From contig NZ_JAIOJZ010000016.1 of assembly GCF_020404845.1 (NCBI RefSeq), positions 1 to 64,000 on the forward strand: a stretch of DNA of 64,000 nt, given 5' to 3'. Source of the DNA: Streptomyces hyderabadensis. GTDB taxonomy: Bacteria > Actinomycetota > Actinomycetes > Streptomycetales > Streptomycetaceae. Under the pieces are notes generated by a model that was not told the origin of the DNA, searched no databases, and worked only from the letters and a program-made list of their open reading frames with translations. Below, piece after piece: positions 32,248 to 40,925 of this stretch; the stretch's first letter is position 1, and every line of letters starts with the position of its first letter. The position numbers and the translations under genes are program-made.

Positions 32248-33093
32248 ATGCCACGACTTCCCCACCCCGCCCCCGAAGACCTGCGCCGCGACCCGCTCCC
32301 TCTGCGCGGCCGCACCGCCCTCGTCACCGGAGCCAGCCGGCGCGGCGGCATCGGACACGCCGTCGCCCGGCGGCTGGCCGCCTACGGAGCGAGCGTCTAC
32401 CTGCACCACCACGTCCCGCACGACGCCGCCATGCCCTGGGGCGCCGACCGGCCCGAGGAGGTGGCCGCCTCCGTACGCGCGGCGCTCGGCGACCCGGACG
32501 CCGCCGTGCACGCGGGCCCCGGTGACCTGACTCACCCGGACGCCCCGAGCGAACTCGTCGCCACCGCCGCCGAAGCGCTCGGCGGACGGCTGGACATCCT
32601 CGTCGCCAACCACGCGCTCAGCGGATCCGACGGCACCCTCGACACCGTCGACGCCGCCATGCTCGACGCCCACTGGCAGGTCGACACCCGCTCGGTGCTG
32701 CTGCTGATCCAGGCCTACGCCCGGCGCCGCGCCGCGCTGCCGCCGCGCACCCCGGGCGGACGCGTCGTGATGATGACCTCCGGCCAGGACATCGCGGGCG
32801 GCATGCCCGGCGAGATCGCCTACGCGCTCCAGAAGGGCGCGCTCGCCTCCGTCACGCGCTCCCTGTCGACGACCCTCGCCGAGCACGCCGTCACCGTCAA
32901 CGCCGTCAACCCCGGTCCCGTGGACACCGACTACCTGACCGGCGCGGACTACGACGCCGTCGCCGCGCTCTTCCCCGCCGGCCGGTGGGGCATGCCCGAC
33001 GACCCGGCCCGCCTCATCGCGTGGCTGGCCACGGACGAGGCGGAATGGGTCACCGGTCAGGTGATCGACTCGGAGGGCGGCTTCCGGCGGTGA
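32248..33093 (+). CDS. Short-chain dehydrogenase/reductase
   Basis: 281 residues: TALVTGASRRGGIGHAVARRLAAYGASVYL (cofactor loop), VANHAL in place of NNAG, catalytic region MMTSGQDIAGGMPGEIAYALQKGAL with Tyr and Lys spaced YALQK, and VNAVNPGPVDTDYL. The charged loop after GAS-VYLHHHV lacks the usual Asp or Arg, so NAD/NADP choice is unclear. ATG 32248 chosen; an earlier in-frame ATG at 32206 adds 14 unlikely residues. Substrate unknown. Confidence 0.88.
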   Translation: MPRLPHPAPEDLRRDPLPLRGRTALVTGASRRGGIGHAVARRLAAYGASVYLHHHVPHDAAMPWGADRPEEVAASVRAALGDPDAAVHAGPGDLTHPDAPSELVATAAEALGGRLDILVANHALSGSDGTLDTVDAAMLDAHWQVDTRSVLLLIQAYARRRAALPPRTPGGRVVMMTSGQDIAGGMPGEIAYALQKGALASVTRSLSTTLAEHAVTVNAVNPGPVDTDYLTGADYDAVAALFPAGRWGMPDDPARLIAWLATDEAEWVTGQVIDSEGGFRR

Positions 33094-33115
33094 GGCCGAC
33101 GGCCCGACGAGCGCC

Positions 33116-34804
33116 TCACAGCCGCGACAGCTCGTCCACCAGGTCGTCCAGACCCAGCGAGCCCTGGGACAGGGCCGCCATGTGCCACGCCCTGAGGTCG
33201 AAGGAGTCGCCGTGCCGCTCGCGGGCCTTCTCCCGGCCCAGCAGCCACGCCCGCTCGCCGAGCTTGTAGCCGATCGCCTGGCCCGGGATGGTCAGGTACC
33301 GGGTCAGCTCGCTCTCCACGAAGTCCGCCGGGCGGCTGCTGTGCGCGCCGAAGAACTCCTGCGCCAGCTTCGGCGTCCAGCGCTCGCCCGGGTGGAAGGG
33401 CGAGTCCGCCGGGATCTCCAGCTCCAGGTGCATGCCGATGTCCACGATGACGCGGGCGGCCCGCATCATCTGCGCGTCCAGGTAGCCGAGGCGCTGCTCC
33501 GCGTCGGTGAGGAAGCCCAGTTCGTCCATCAGCCGCTCCGCGTACAGCGCCCAGCCCTCGGCGTTGGCGCTGACCATGCCGACCGAGGCCTGGTAGCGGG
33601 AGAGGTCCTCCGCCACGTGCGTCCACTGCGCGAGCTGGAGGTGGTGGCCCGGGACGCCCTCGTGGTACCAGGTCGAGACCAGGTCGTACACGGGGAACCG
33701 GGTCTGGCCCATGGTCGGCAGCCAGGTGCGGCCGGGACGCGAGAAGTCCTCCGACGGCGAGGTGTAGTACGGCGCCGCCGCGCTGCCGGGCGGGGCGATG
33801 CGCGACTCCACCCGCCGTACCCGCTCGGCGAGTTCGAAGTGGGTGCCGTCCAGCTGCTCGATCGCCTGGTCCATCAGGCCCTGCAGCCAGTCGCGGACCT
33901 CGTCGACGCCCTCGATGTGCCTGCCGTGCTCGTCCAGGTGCGCCAGGGCCACCCACGGGGTCTGGGCACCCGGCAGGATCTTCTCGGCCTCCGCCTTCAT
34001 CTCGGCCAGCAGGCGGTGGTACTCGGACCAGCCGTACGCGTACGCCTCGTCCAGGTCCAGGTCCGTGCCGTTGTAGTAGCGCGACCAGCGGGCGTAGCGC
34101 TCCCGGCCCACCGTGTCCGGGGCGCCCTCGATGGCCGGGGCGTACACGTCGCGCATCCAGTCCCGCAGCTCCGCCACGGCGGCGGTCGCACCCCGGGCGG
34201 CCTCGTCCAGCTCCGCGCGCAGCGCCTGGGGACCGTCGGCGGCGAAGTCCTCGAACCAGCCACGCCCCTCGCCGGTGTCCGCCCACTCGCCGAGCTGCTC
34301 GACGAACGTCGCGGTCGGCCGCGGCGCCGCGTACAGCCCGCGCTCCAGGCCCAGCGACAGGGACTCGCGGTAGCCCGCGAAGGCCCCCGGCACCGCCCGC
34401 AGCCGCTCGGCGATCCGGGCCCAGTCCTCGTCGGTCCCGGTCGGGGTGAGGGTGAAGACCTCGCGCACCGAATGCGCGGCGGTGCCCATGTTGCCGACCG
34501 AACGCAGGCCCTCGTCGGCCTCGTGCACCGCGAGTTCGGCGGTGAGCCGCTCACGCAGCAGCCGGGCGCAGCGCCGCTCCACGTCGCTGTCCCCGCCCGG
34601 CCGGCGCTCCGCCTCGTCCAGCCGGGCGAGGGTGGTGCGGGCCAGCTCCGCGAGGGCCTCCTGCCCGGCGGGTGAGAAGTCGGGCAGACGGCTGGAACTC
34701 TCGGCGACACCGAGGTAGGTACCGGTGACGGGGTCGAGGGCGATGAGCTCGTCGACGTACGCGTCGGCGACCTCGCGGGGCAGCGGGCTCTTGGTCTCTG
34801 ACAT
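33116..34804 (-). CDS. DUF885 family protein, metallopeptidase-like
   Basis: 562 residues, no signal peptide. The conserved motif STWYHEGVPGHHLQLAQ (HEGxPGHH) near residue 365 resembles an HExxH zinc site, and NAEGWALYAERL 35 residues later supplies a third ligand, the arrangement of DUF885 proteins thought to be carboxypeptidase-like. GYKLGERAWLLGREKA near the C-terminus is also characteristic. Function is predicted from family only. Single gene, convergent with the SDR. Confidence 0.88.
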   Translation of the reverse strand: MSETKSPLPREVADAYVDELIALDPVTGTYLGVAESSSRLPDFSPAGQEALAELARTTLARLDEAERRPGGDSDVERRCARLLRERLTAELAVHEADEGLRSVGNMGTAAHSVREVFTLTPTGTDEDWARIAERLRAVPGAFAGYRESLSLGLERGLYAAPRPTATFVEQLGEWADTGEGRGWFEDFAADGPQALRAELDEAARGATAAVAELRDWMRDVYAPAIEGAPDTVGRERYARWSRYYNGTDLDLDEAYAYGWSEYHRLLAEMKAEAEKILPGAQTPWVALAHLDEHGRHIEGVDEVRDWLQGLMDQAIEQLDGTHFELAERVRRVESRIAPPGSAAAPYYTSPSEDFSRPGRTWLPTMGQTRFPVYDLVSTWYHEGVPGHHLQLAQWTHVAEDLSRYQASVGMVSANAEGWALYAERLMDELGFLTDAEQRLGYLDAQMMRAARVIVDIGMHLELEIPADSPFHPGERWTPKLAQEFFGAHSSRPADFVESELTRYLTIPGQAIGYKLGERAWLLGREKARERHGDSFDLRAWHMAALSQGSLGLDDLVDELSRL

Positions 34805-34882
34805 GCGGACATCCTCATACGGATTCCGGTGCCGCGTCAGCCCGGTGGGCCGGACCCGGTCGCCCGGGCGGCCGGATTTCGC

Positions 34883-35404
34883 TCAGGGCGTGGCCGCGGC
34901 CGGGGGCGGGACCGAGGGCGGTGACGCGGGCGCGGCCGGGGGCAGCAGGGGGCCGCACTCCCACTGCTGGAAGATCAGTCGGGTCTCGACCCGGGCCACC
35001 TCCCGCCGGGACGTGAACTCGTCCAGGACCAGCCGCTGCAGATCCGTCATGTCCGCCACCGCGACGTGCACGAGGTAGTCGTCCGGGCCGGTGAGGTGGA
35101 AGACGGTGCGCGACTCGGGCAGCGCCCGGATCCGCTCCACGAACGGCCCGACCAGCTCCCGCCGGTGCGGGCGCACCTGTACCGACAGCAGCGCCTGGAG
35201 GCCGCGCCCCAGCTTCGCCGGGTCCAGCTCCAGCCGGTGGCCGAGGATCACACCGGCCCGCCGCAGCCGGGCCACCCGGTCCAGGCAGGTCGACGGGGCG
35301 ACGCCGACCTGGGCGGCGAGATCGCGGTAGGTGGTCCGGGCGTCGTTCTGCAGCAGCCGCAGCAGATGGAGATCCACCGGATCCAGTACGACGGAATCGG
35401 CCAT
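34883..35404 (-). CDS. Lrp/AsnC-family regulator (second)
   Basis: 173 residues: VDLHLLRLLQNDARTTYRDLAAQVGVAPSTCLDRVARLRRAGVI helix-turn-helix and a RAM domain (LSVQVRPHRRELVGPFVERIRAL, GPDDYLVHVAVADMTDLQRLVLDEF). It ends in a Pro/Ala-rich tail. Divergent from the Cys/Met PLP enzyme 60 bases away, which it probably controls. The ATG lies within a 12-base arm of an inverted repeat; TACGTT seven bases upstream suggests leaderless transcription. Confidence 0.9.
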   Translation of the reverse strand: MADSVVLDPVDLHLLRLLQNDARTTYRDLAAQVGVAPSTCLDRVARLRRAGVILGHRLELDPAKLGRGLQALLSVQVRPHRRELVGPFVERIRALPESRTVFHLTGPDDYLVHVAVADMTDLQRLVLDEFTSRREVARVETRLIFQQWECGPLLPPAAPASPPSVPPPAAATP

Positions 35405-35468
35405 GGCCCGAACGTAGCACGGAGTCTGCCGCCACCGGCCCGTGCGGTGTTCACCCTTCGGGCCATGG
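35401..35468. promoter_or_regulatory. Long-range inverted repeat spanning both start codons
   Basis: CCATGGCCCGAA (35401-35412) and exact complement TTCGGGCCATGG (35457-35468) bracket the divergent promoter region. Each arm contains the start codon of one gene, so a protein bound to both arms would loop the promoters and block both genes. Seen directly; Lrp binding is inference. Confidence 0.5.
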
Positions 35469-36688
35469 ACTCAGCGCGCACGCACACGTCACCACCCGAC
35501 GACGTACGCACCACCGCACCCGCGGGCAGGGCACTGGCCACCGAGGCCGTGCACGCCGGCCGCGACGACCTCGCCGCCCGGGGCCTGCACGCCCCGCCCA
35601 TCGACCTGTCCACGACCTACCCGTCGTACGACAGCCGCGGCGAGGCCGCCCGCATCGACGCCTTCGCGGCCACCGGCGCCGAGCCGGACGGCCCGCCGGT
35701 CTACGGCCGCCTGGGCAACCCGACCGTCGCCCGCTTCGAGTCGGCCCTGGCCCGGCTGGAGGGGACCGGGGCCGCCGTCGCCTTCGCCAGCGGCATGGCC
35801 GCCCTGAGCGCGGTCCTCCTGGTCCGCGGCTCGATGGGGCTGCGGCACGTGGTGGCCGTACGGCCGCTGTACGGCTGCAGCGACCACCTGCTGACCGCGG
35901 GGCTGCTCGGGTCCGAGGTCACCTGGACCGACCCGGCGGGCGTCGCGGACGCGCTGCGTCCGGACACCGGCCTGGTGCTCGTGGAGTCGCCGGCCAACCC
36001 GACGCTGGCCGAGGTGGACCTGCGGGCCGTCGCGCACGCCTGCGGGTCGGTGCCGCTGCTGGTGGACAACACCTTCGCCACGCCCGTGCTCCAGCGCCCC
36101 GCCGAACACGGCGCCCGGCTGGTGCTGCACAGCGCCACCAAGTACCTCGGCGGGCACGGGGACGTGCTGGCCGGTGTGGTCGCCTGCGACGAGGAGTTCG
36201 CCGGGCGGCTGCGCCAGGTCCGCTTCGCCACGGGCGGCGTACTGCACCCGCTGGCCGGCTATCTGCTGCTGCGCGGGCTGTCCACGCTGCCCGTCCGGGT
36301 GCGGGCCGCCTCCGCCAACGCCGCCGAGCTGGCCGGGCGGCTGGCCGCCGACCCGCGGGTGGCCCGCGTCCACTATCCGCGCATCGGCGGCGCGATGGTC
36401 TCCTTCGAGGTCCACGGCGACCCGCACCAGGTCATCGGCGGCGTCCGGCTGATCACCCCGGCCGTGAGCCTCGGCAGCGTCGACACGCTCATCCAGCACC
36501 CGGCGTCCATCAGCCACCGCATCGTGGACGCGGAGGACCGGCGGGGCGCCGGGGTCGGCGACCGGCTGCTGCGGCTGTCGGTCGGCCTGGAGGACGTCGA
36601 GGACCTGTGGGCCGACCTGGACCGGGCCCTGAAGGAGGGGGCGGCCGGGACCGTCCCGGGGCGCGAGGCGCTGTCGCGGACCGAGTGA
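35465..36688 (+). CDS. Cys/Met metabolism PLP-dependent enzyme
   Basis: 407 residues of the cystathionine gamma-lyase/methionine gamma-lyase fold: VHAGRDD, YGRLGNPTVARFESALARLEG, FASGMAALSAVLL, VESPANPTLAEVDL, VDNTFATPVLQRP and the PLP lysine in SATKYLGGHGDVLAG. C-terminal QHPASISH and LRLSVGLEDVEDL complete the family pattern. Compared with the family, the stretch between VARVHYP and GGAMVSFEV is shortened by about 15 residues, removing part of the usual PGLPSHPQH loop that lines the active site. ATG 35465 within the inverted repeat; regulated by the divergent Lrp protein (inference). Confidence 0.88.
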   Translation: MDSARTHTSPPDDVRTTAPAGRALATEAVHAGRDDLAARGLHAPPIDLSTTYPSYDSRGEAARIDAFAATGAEPDGPPVYGRLGNPTVARFESALARLEGTGAAVAFASGMAALSAVLLVRGSMGLRHVVAVRPLYGCSDHLLTAGLLGSEVTWTDPAGVADALRPDTGLVLVESPANPTLAEVDLRAVAHACGSVPLLVDNTFATPVLQRPAEHGARLVLHSATKYLGGHGDVLAGVVACDEEFAGRLRQVRFATGGVLHPLAGYLLLRGLSTLPVRVRAASANAAELAGRLAADPRVARVHYPRIGGAMVSFEVHGDPHQVIGGVRLITPAVSLGSVDTLIQHPASISHRIVDAEDRRGAGVGDRLLRLSVGLEDVEDLWADLDRALKEGAAGTVPGREALSRTE

Positions 36689-36718
36689 GCCGCCGGCCAC
36701 CGCGCCCACCGTCCGTCC

Positions 36719-36767
36719 CTCCCGGCCGATCGGCTCCCTGACCGTCACTCCCGGCCGATCGGCTCCC
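36719..36767. repeat. 29-base tandem duplication at the GNAT gene end
   Basis: CTCCCGGCCGATCGGCTCCC occurs at 36719-36738 and again at 36748-36767. The right copy encodes the last codons of the acetyltransferase gene, the left copy lies after its stop. A small duplication with no evident function. Confidence 0.6.
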
Positions 36768-38115
36768 CGTGCGGCAGTCGCGCCGCGGAGCGGGACGAGG
36801 GGTCCAGCCGGGCCGTGACGACCAGGGTCCCCTCCTCGATCTGGTAGTCGAGGGGGAGGCCCAGGCCGCGCATCGCGGCGACCATGCCGGTGTTGGAGGC
36901 CTGGGTGACCGCGTACACGCTCTCGCAACCGGTCTCCGCCGCCATCGCGACGAGCCGGCCGAGGAGTTCGCCGCCGATGCCGCGGCGCTGCCAGCCGTCC
37001 TCGACGAGCAGCGCGACCTCCGTCTCGTCCCCGTCCCACAGCAGGTGCCCGAGCCCGACGATCCGCCCCGAAGCGGTCTGCACGGCGAGGGTGCGGCCGT
37101 AGCGGGGGCTGAGCAGGTGGTTGAGATACCGGTCGGCGTCCCCGACCGGACCGTGGTACCGCATCCCGAGCGTCCGCGCCGAGCAGCGTTCGTGCATCGC
37201 CTTCGCGGCCGGAACGTCACGCGTGTCGGCCCGGCGGACCGTGATGTCGCTCCCCTCGGGCAGGGTCAGCACGTCCCGGGCGCGCGGGATCCGCGGACCG
37301 AGCCGGGCGTCCAGCTCGACCAGCGCCCGCGCCCGGGCGAACTCGGCCGGGGTGAACGGCAGATGGGGGCGTTCCACGCTGATCACCCCGCCCTCCGGGG
37401 CGCGCAGCCGCAGCACCGTGTCCTCCAGCGTGCCCTCCGGCGGCACGGCCTGGTCCCCCCGCGCCCCCGTCCGCCCGTCGGCGGTCGCGGGCAGCGACCT
37501 GATGGTGCACCGGCCCAGCAACTGCCGCAGGGCGAGCGGCAGTTCCGCCGCGTCCAGGGCCGTCCGGGCGGCCAGGGCCAGTACCCGGGTCGGTGCGTCC
37601 ACCAGGTCGTGGGCGTCCGCCCGCTCGGTCCAGGTCCGGGCACCGCCCGCCGCGGTCACCACCTCGGCCAGCTCGGTCCCGCTCAGCTCGCCCGGGGCCC
37701 GGAGCAGGAACTCGTCCACCGTGCCCTCGGCCAGCGGGTGCGTCTGCAGGCTCAGGATGTCGATCCGCCGGTCGGCGAGGGCGGTGCAGAGCACGGCCAG
37801 CGAGCCCGGCGCGTCCCGCACCGTCGTCCGCATCCGCCACAGCGCGCTCTCACCGCCCGGTTCGGTCCCGCCCGGCTCGGATCCGGTCGTCTCGTGCCCG
37901 GTCGATCCGGTCCCGGCCGTCCGCTCGGCGGTCGGTGGCCGGGCGCCGGTATCGTCCGCGGGCGGCGCCTGCCCGCGGCGTCGTGACCACCGGGTGTGGA
38001 AACCCGCCGTGGCGATCAGTGCCGCCAGCGAGGCCAGCACCAGGGCGGGCACCGCCGTGCCGTGCTCGACGAGGTGCGCCACGGCGTCCGTCACTTCAGA
38101 CATGTCTCGACTCAT
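36745..38115 (-). CDS. ACT-domain and GNAT acetyltransferase fusion with membrane anchor
   Basis: 456 residues. One hydrophobic helix near residues 22-38 (VPALVLASLAALIATAGF) followed by RWSRRR, which implies a membrane-anchored protein with a cytosolic body. A long Thr/Gly/Glu-rich linker leads to an ACT-like domain (TTVRDAPGSLAVLCTALADRRIDILSLQTHPLAEGTVDEF) near 95-140, and a GNAT domain occupies the last 160 residues (ITVRRADTRDVPAAKAMHERCS, VALLVEDGWQRRGIGGELLGRLV with the acetyl-CoA RRGIGG loop). Likely an amino-acid-responsive acetyltransferase; target protein unknown. Confidence 0.85.
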   Translation of the reverse strand: MSRDMSEVTDAVAHLVEHGTAVPALVLASLAALIATAGFHTRWSRRRGQAPPADDTGARPPTAERTAGTGSTGHETTGSEPGGTEPGGESALWRMRTTVRDAPGSLAVLCTALADRRIDILSLQTHPLAEGTVDEFLLRAPGELSGTELAEVVTAAGGARTWTERADAHDLVDAPTRVLALAARTALDAAELPLALRQLLGRCTIRSLPATADGRTGARGDQAVPPEGTLEDTVLRLRAPEGGVISVERPHLPFTPAEFARARALVELDARLGPRIPRARDVLTLPEGSDITVRRADTRDVPAAKAMHERCSARTLGMRYHGPVGDADRYLNHLLSPRYGRTLAVQTASGRIVGLGHLLWDGDETEVALLVEDGWQRRGIGGELLGRLVAMAAETGCESVYAVTQASNTGMVAAMRGLGLPLDYQIEEGTLVVTARLDPSSRSAARLPHGEPIGRE

Positions 38116-38219
38116 GCACCCACTGTGAAGGAACGGTGTTGCGTGATCACGAACGCTCTGTGACCGATGGGTAAAGAAGGCTTCTGGGGTGCTTTGTGTC
38201 CTTTCGGGGCGGTGTGCCG

Positions 38220-40925
38220 TCAGGCGGCGGGTGCCGCCGCCAGCGCGTCTCGCAGCCGCCGCGCCTGGGTCACCAGCCGTGACGCGCCGCGCCTGTCCGC
38301 CACCGACGACAGGTGCGGCAGGACACCCCGCGCGCCCGTCCGCTCGGCGCACTCGGCCGCCACGGCCAGCAGCTCACCGAGGCCCCGGGTCGAGGGCGTG
38401 GTCGCGCCGGTGGCCAGGTCCGCGAGCAGCACGGGCAGCATGTGACGGAGGACCGTCCACACGGTGGCGTTCGCGCCCGTCGCCGCGGCGGTGCGCACCG
38501 CATCGGCGAGCCGGGCCGGCTTGACCGCGCCGCGCCGCACCAACTGGCCGAGGTCCGCGCCCAGCCGGTCGGCGCCGAGCCGGCCCCGGGCCGCCAGCAT
38601 CAGCAGGGCGTCCACCGCGGCGAGCCGGTCCTCGGCGTGCCGCGCGCCCAACCCGTAGGCCACGCACAGATGCACGGCCTCGCCCGCCTCGCCGTCCGCG
38701 TCGGCGAGCCGGGGCAGCACCGTGGCGGCGGCGCCCCGCTGGTCGTTCACGGTCGCCTCGGACACATCCCGCAGCAGTCGTGCGGCCACCAGCTCCGGCC
38801 GCTCGGGCAGCAGGGCGAACCAGTGCGAGCGCATCCCGCCGCTCCAGTGGCTGCAGTACCAGTGGCTCGAGCCCGGACTCACCGGACGCCCCAACAGCCG
38901 CAGGGCGGCCGGGAACTCCTCCGACCGGAGGTCGGGCACCTCACCCAGTTCCACCAGGATCCGGGCGTCCGCCGTCCACCGGGTGGCGAAGGGGTTGGTC
39001 CGCTCGGCGGTCAACCGGCGCGCGAGCCGCTCCCCCTCCTCTGTCCCCAGCGCCGCCGCCCGTTCCGCCGCCGCGAGCGCCGACGTGCGGTCGTCACGCC
39101 GCACCCGCAGCAACGCCTGGCCGAAGTCGACCGGCGCGACCCGGGCGCCCGCGCGGCGGTAGTCGTCCAGCCGGTCCACCAACGTGTCCGGATCGAGCAG
39201 GCCCGTGCCCCAGGTGGGCGTGGCCAGCAGGAACGGCTGAGGATCGGTGCGCAGCCGGTGGGCCACCTCCCACACCCGGGCCTCGAAGGCGCGGGCCAGG
39301 GAGTTGTGCGCACAGCCGGAGTTCGTCAACCCGTCCTGGACCACCCGGTGCAAGGTGTCCGTCCGGACCTTCCCGCACAAGGTCGCGAGCAGGAGGTCGA
39401 AAGCGCGAGCGCCGTCGAAGAGTTCGTGACGGCGAGCGAAGAAGTCGTCCGACGGGTGGCCGTACCGCAGCTCCGCTTCGGCCCACCAGCGGCGGGCGAC
39501 CACCGGTTCCAGGGCCTCCAGCAGGGCGTTCCGGTCCCGGTGGGCGTGCCGGACCAGCCCGTCCAGGGCGCGCTCGAACGCGGACACGTCACCGCCGGCG
39601 GCCAGCAACGCGCTGATCTCCTCGGCGACTTCGACCGCCGACGTGGCAGCGGGGGCCAGGCGCACCGACTGCGGCGGGGGAGGCAGTACCTCCTCGTGGG
39701 ACATGGTCCGGGCGTCCGGCGGCGTCGCACCGAGGGTGCGCACCGCCCGGGTGCGCAGCGCCGGAATCAACTGCTCCGCCGCCCCGGCGAGCTCCTCCCG
39801 GACCTCCACGGCGGTGACCTTGCCGACGTGCCGCTCGACCAGCTTCAGCGCCCGCTCCTGCGCGTCGGAGTCCTCGTGCCCGAACGCCCGGGCAACCGCC
39901 GGCAGCAACGCGTCGGCCGAGGCGGGGTCTTTGGCGAGTACCTTGCCGAGCAGCACGAGCTGGGACCGCACGAGCTTCTTCTCCGTGCGGAACAGCACCG
40001 CGTCGGTCGCCTCCGCCAACTGCCGCGGCGGCAGCTCCCCGGCCAGGGCCAGGGCGCCCAGCACCGACTGGGCGTGGGAGGCCACCGTCGGCATCGCGTC
40101 CGAGGCGAGCGCCGTCCAGTCGGCCGTCCGCCCGCGCTCCTCCTCGCGGGAGAGCGCCAGATCGCGCAGCAGGCGCAGGAACACCCGGAGTTCGGCCGGT
40201 GCGCCCCCGCGCAGCAGCCGTGCCACGCACGCGTCGACGATGGCCCGGCGGTCGAGCGCGCCCTCGGCGGTCAGCCGTGCCAGTGCACTGGTCCAGCTCC
40301 CGGGTCCGTCGCCGGACAGCCATCCCAGCTGCGCGCCGACGCCTTCGGTGCGGAAGAGGGCGGCGACCAGCTCCGCGAGGTGCGGGTCCTGGCGGAGACG
40401 GTCGCAGACCGTGCCGGCCCGCTGCCAGCTTCCGCTGATGTGGAGCAGCCAGCCCCGTACGTAGGCATCCGTCGTCGGCACCGGGCAGCCGGACAGCCGC
40501 ACCAGGCCGGCCATCAGCTCGTACGGCACGTTGGACGCGGCCGGTCGCTGGGCGAGCCGGTGCACCACGTCGGCCAGCCAACCGCGATCACGGTCGCCCA
40601 GCACGTGCAGCAGGACCGCCGGTGACGCCTGCGACCAGCGCATGTCGACGGCCGCGAGCCAGTTCGCCACGGCCGCGGCGCCGGTCTGGCACGCCGCGCC
40701 GGCCGCGTGCAGCGCGGGGTGGGCACGACGGGACTCCGCGGACCAGCGGGCCGTCCTCAGCTCCTGGCGGACGGCCTTCAACTCGGGGAAGCAGCCGCGC
40801 CGCTGAGCGTCGGTCATGCCGTCGAGCAGCGCCACGACCTCCGCCGTCCGACCCGCGCGCACCGCCCCCACCAGCAGCCCCGTCGTGTCCGCGGTCGCAG
40901 TCGCAGTCGTCGCCGTCGCCGTCAT
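38220..40925 (-). CDS. Large helical-repeat protein, DUF6493-like, partner of SWIM protein
   Basis: 901 residues, Leu/Ala/Arg-rich throughout, reading as stacked helices of the HEAT type (AVARAFGHEDSDAQERALKLVERHVGKVTAVEVREELAGAAEQLIPALRTRAVRTLG). Conserved-looking elements include RFATPTHGT-like LATPTWGTGLLDPDTLVDRLDDYRRAG near 575 and SHWYCSHWSGG near 690. No catalytic motif recognised. The ATG overlaps the SWIM gene's stop (ATGA), so the two proteins are made together. This pairing recurs in actinobacteria in my recollection; function not established. Confidence 0.78.
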   Translation of the reverse strand: MTATATTATATADTTGLLVGAVRAGRTAEVVALLDGMTDAQRRGCFPELKAVRQELRTARWSAESRRAHPALHAAGAACQTGAAAVANWLAAVDMRWSQASPAVLLHVLGDRDRGWLADVVHRLAQRPAASNVPYELMAGLVRLSGCPVPTTDAYVRGWLLHISGSWQRAGTVCDRLRQDPHLAELVAALFRTEGVGAQLGWLSGDGPGSWTSALARLTAEGALDRRAIVDACVARLLRGGAPAELRVFLRLLRDLALSREEERGRTADWTALASDAMPTVASHAQSVLGALALAGELPPRQLAEATDAVLFRTEKKLVRSQLVLLGKVLAKDPASADALLPAVARAFGHEDSDAQERALKLVERHVGKVTAVEVREELAGAAEQLIPALRTRAVRTLGATPPDARTMSHEEVLPPPPQSVRLAPAATSAVEVAEEISALLAAGGDVSAFERALDGLVRHAHRDRNALLEALEPVVARRWWAEAELRYGHPSDDFFARRHELFDGARAFDLLLATLCGKVRTDTLHRVVQDGLTNSGCAHNSLARAFEARVWEVAHRLRTDPQPFLLATPTWGTGLLDPDTLVDRLDDYRRAGARVAPVDFGQALLRVRRDDRTSALAAAERAAALGTEEGERLARRLTAERTNPFATRWTADARILVELGEVPDLRSEEFPAALRLLGRPVSPGSSHWYCSHWSGGMRSHWFALLPERPELVAARLLRDVSEATVNDQRGAAATVLPRLADADGEAGEAVHLCVAYGLGARHAEDRLAAVDALLMLAARGRLGADRLGADLGQLVRRGAVKPARLADAVRTAAATGANATVWTVLRHMLPVLLADLATGATTPSTRGLGELLAVAAECAERTGARGVLPHLSSVADRRGASRLVTQARRLRDALAAAPAA

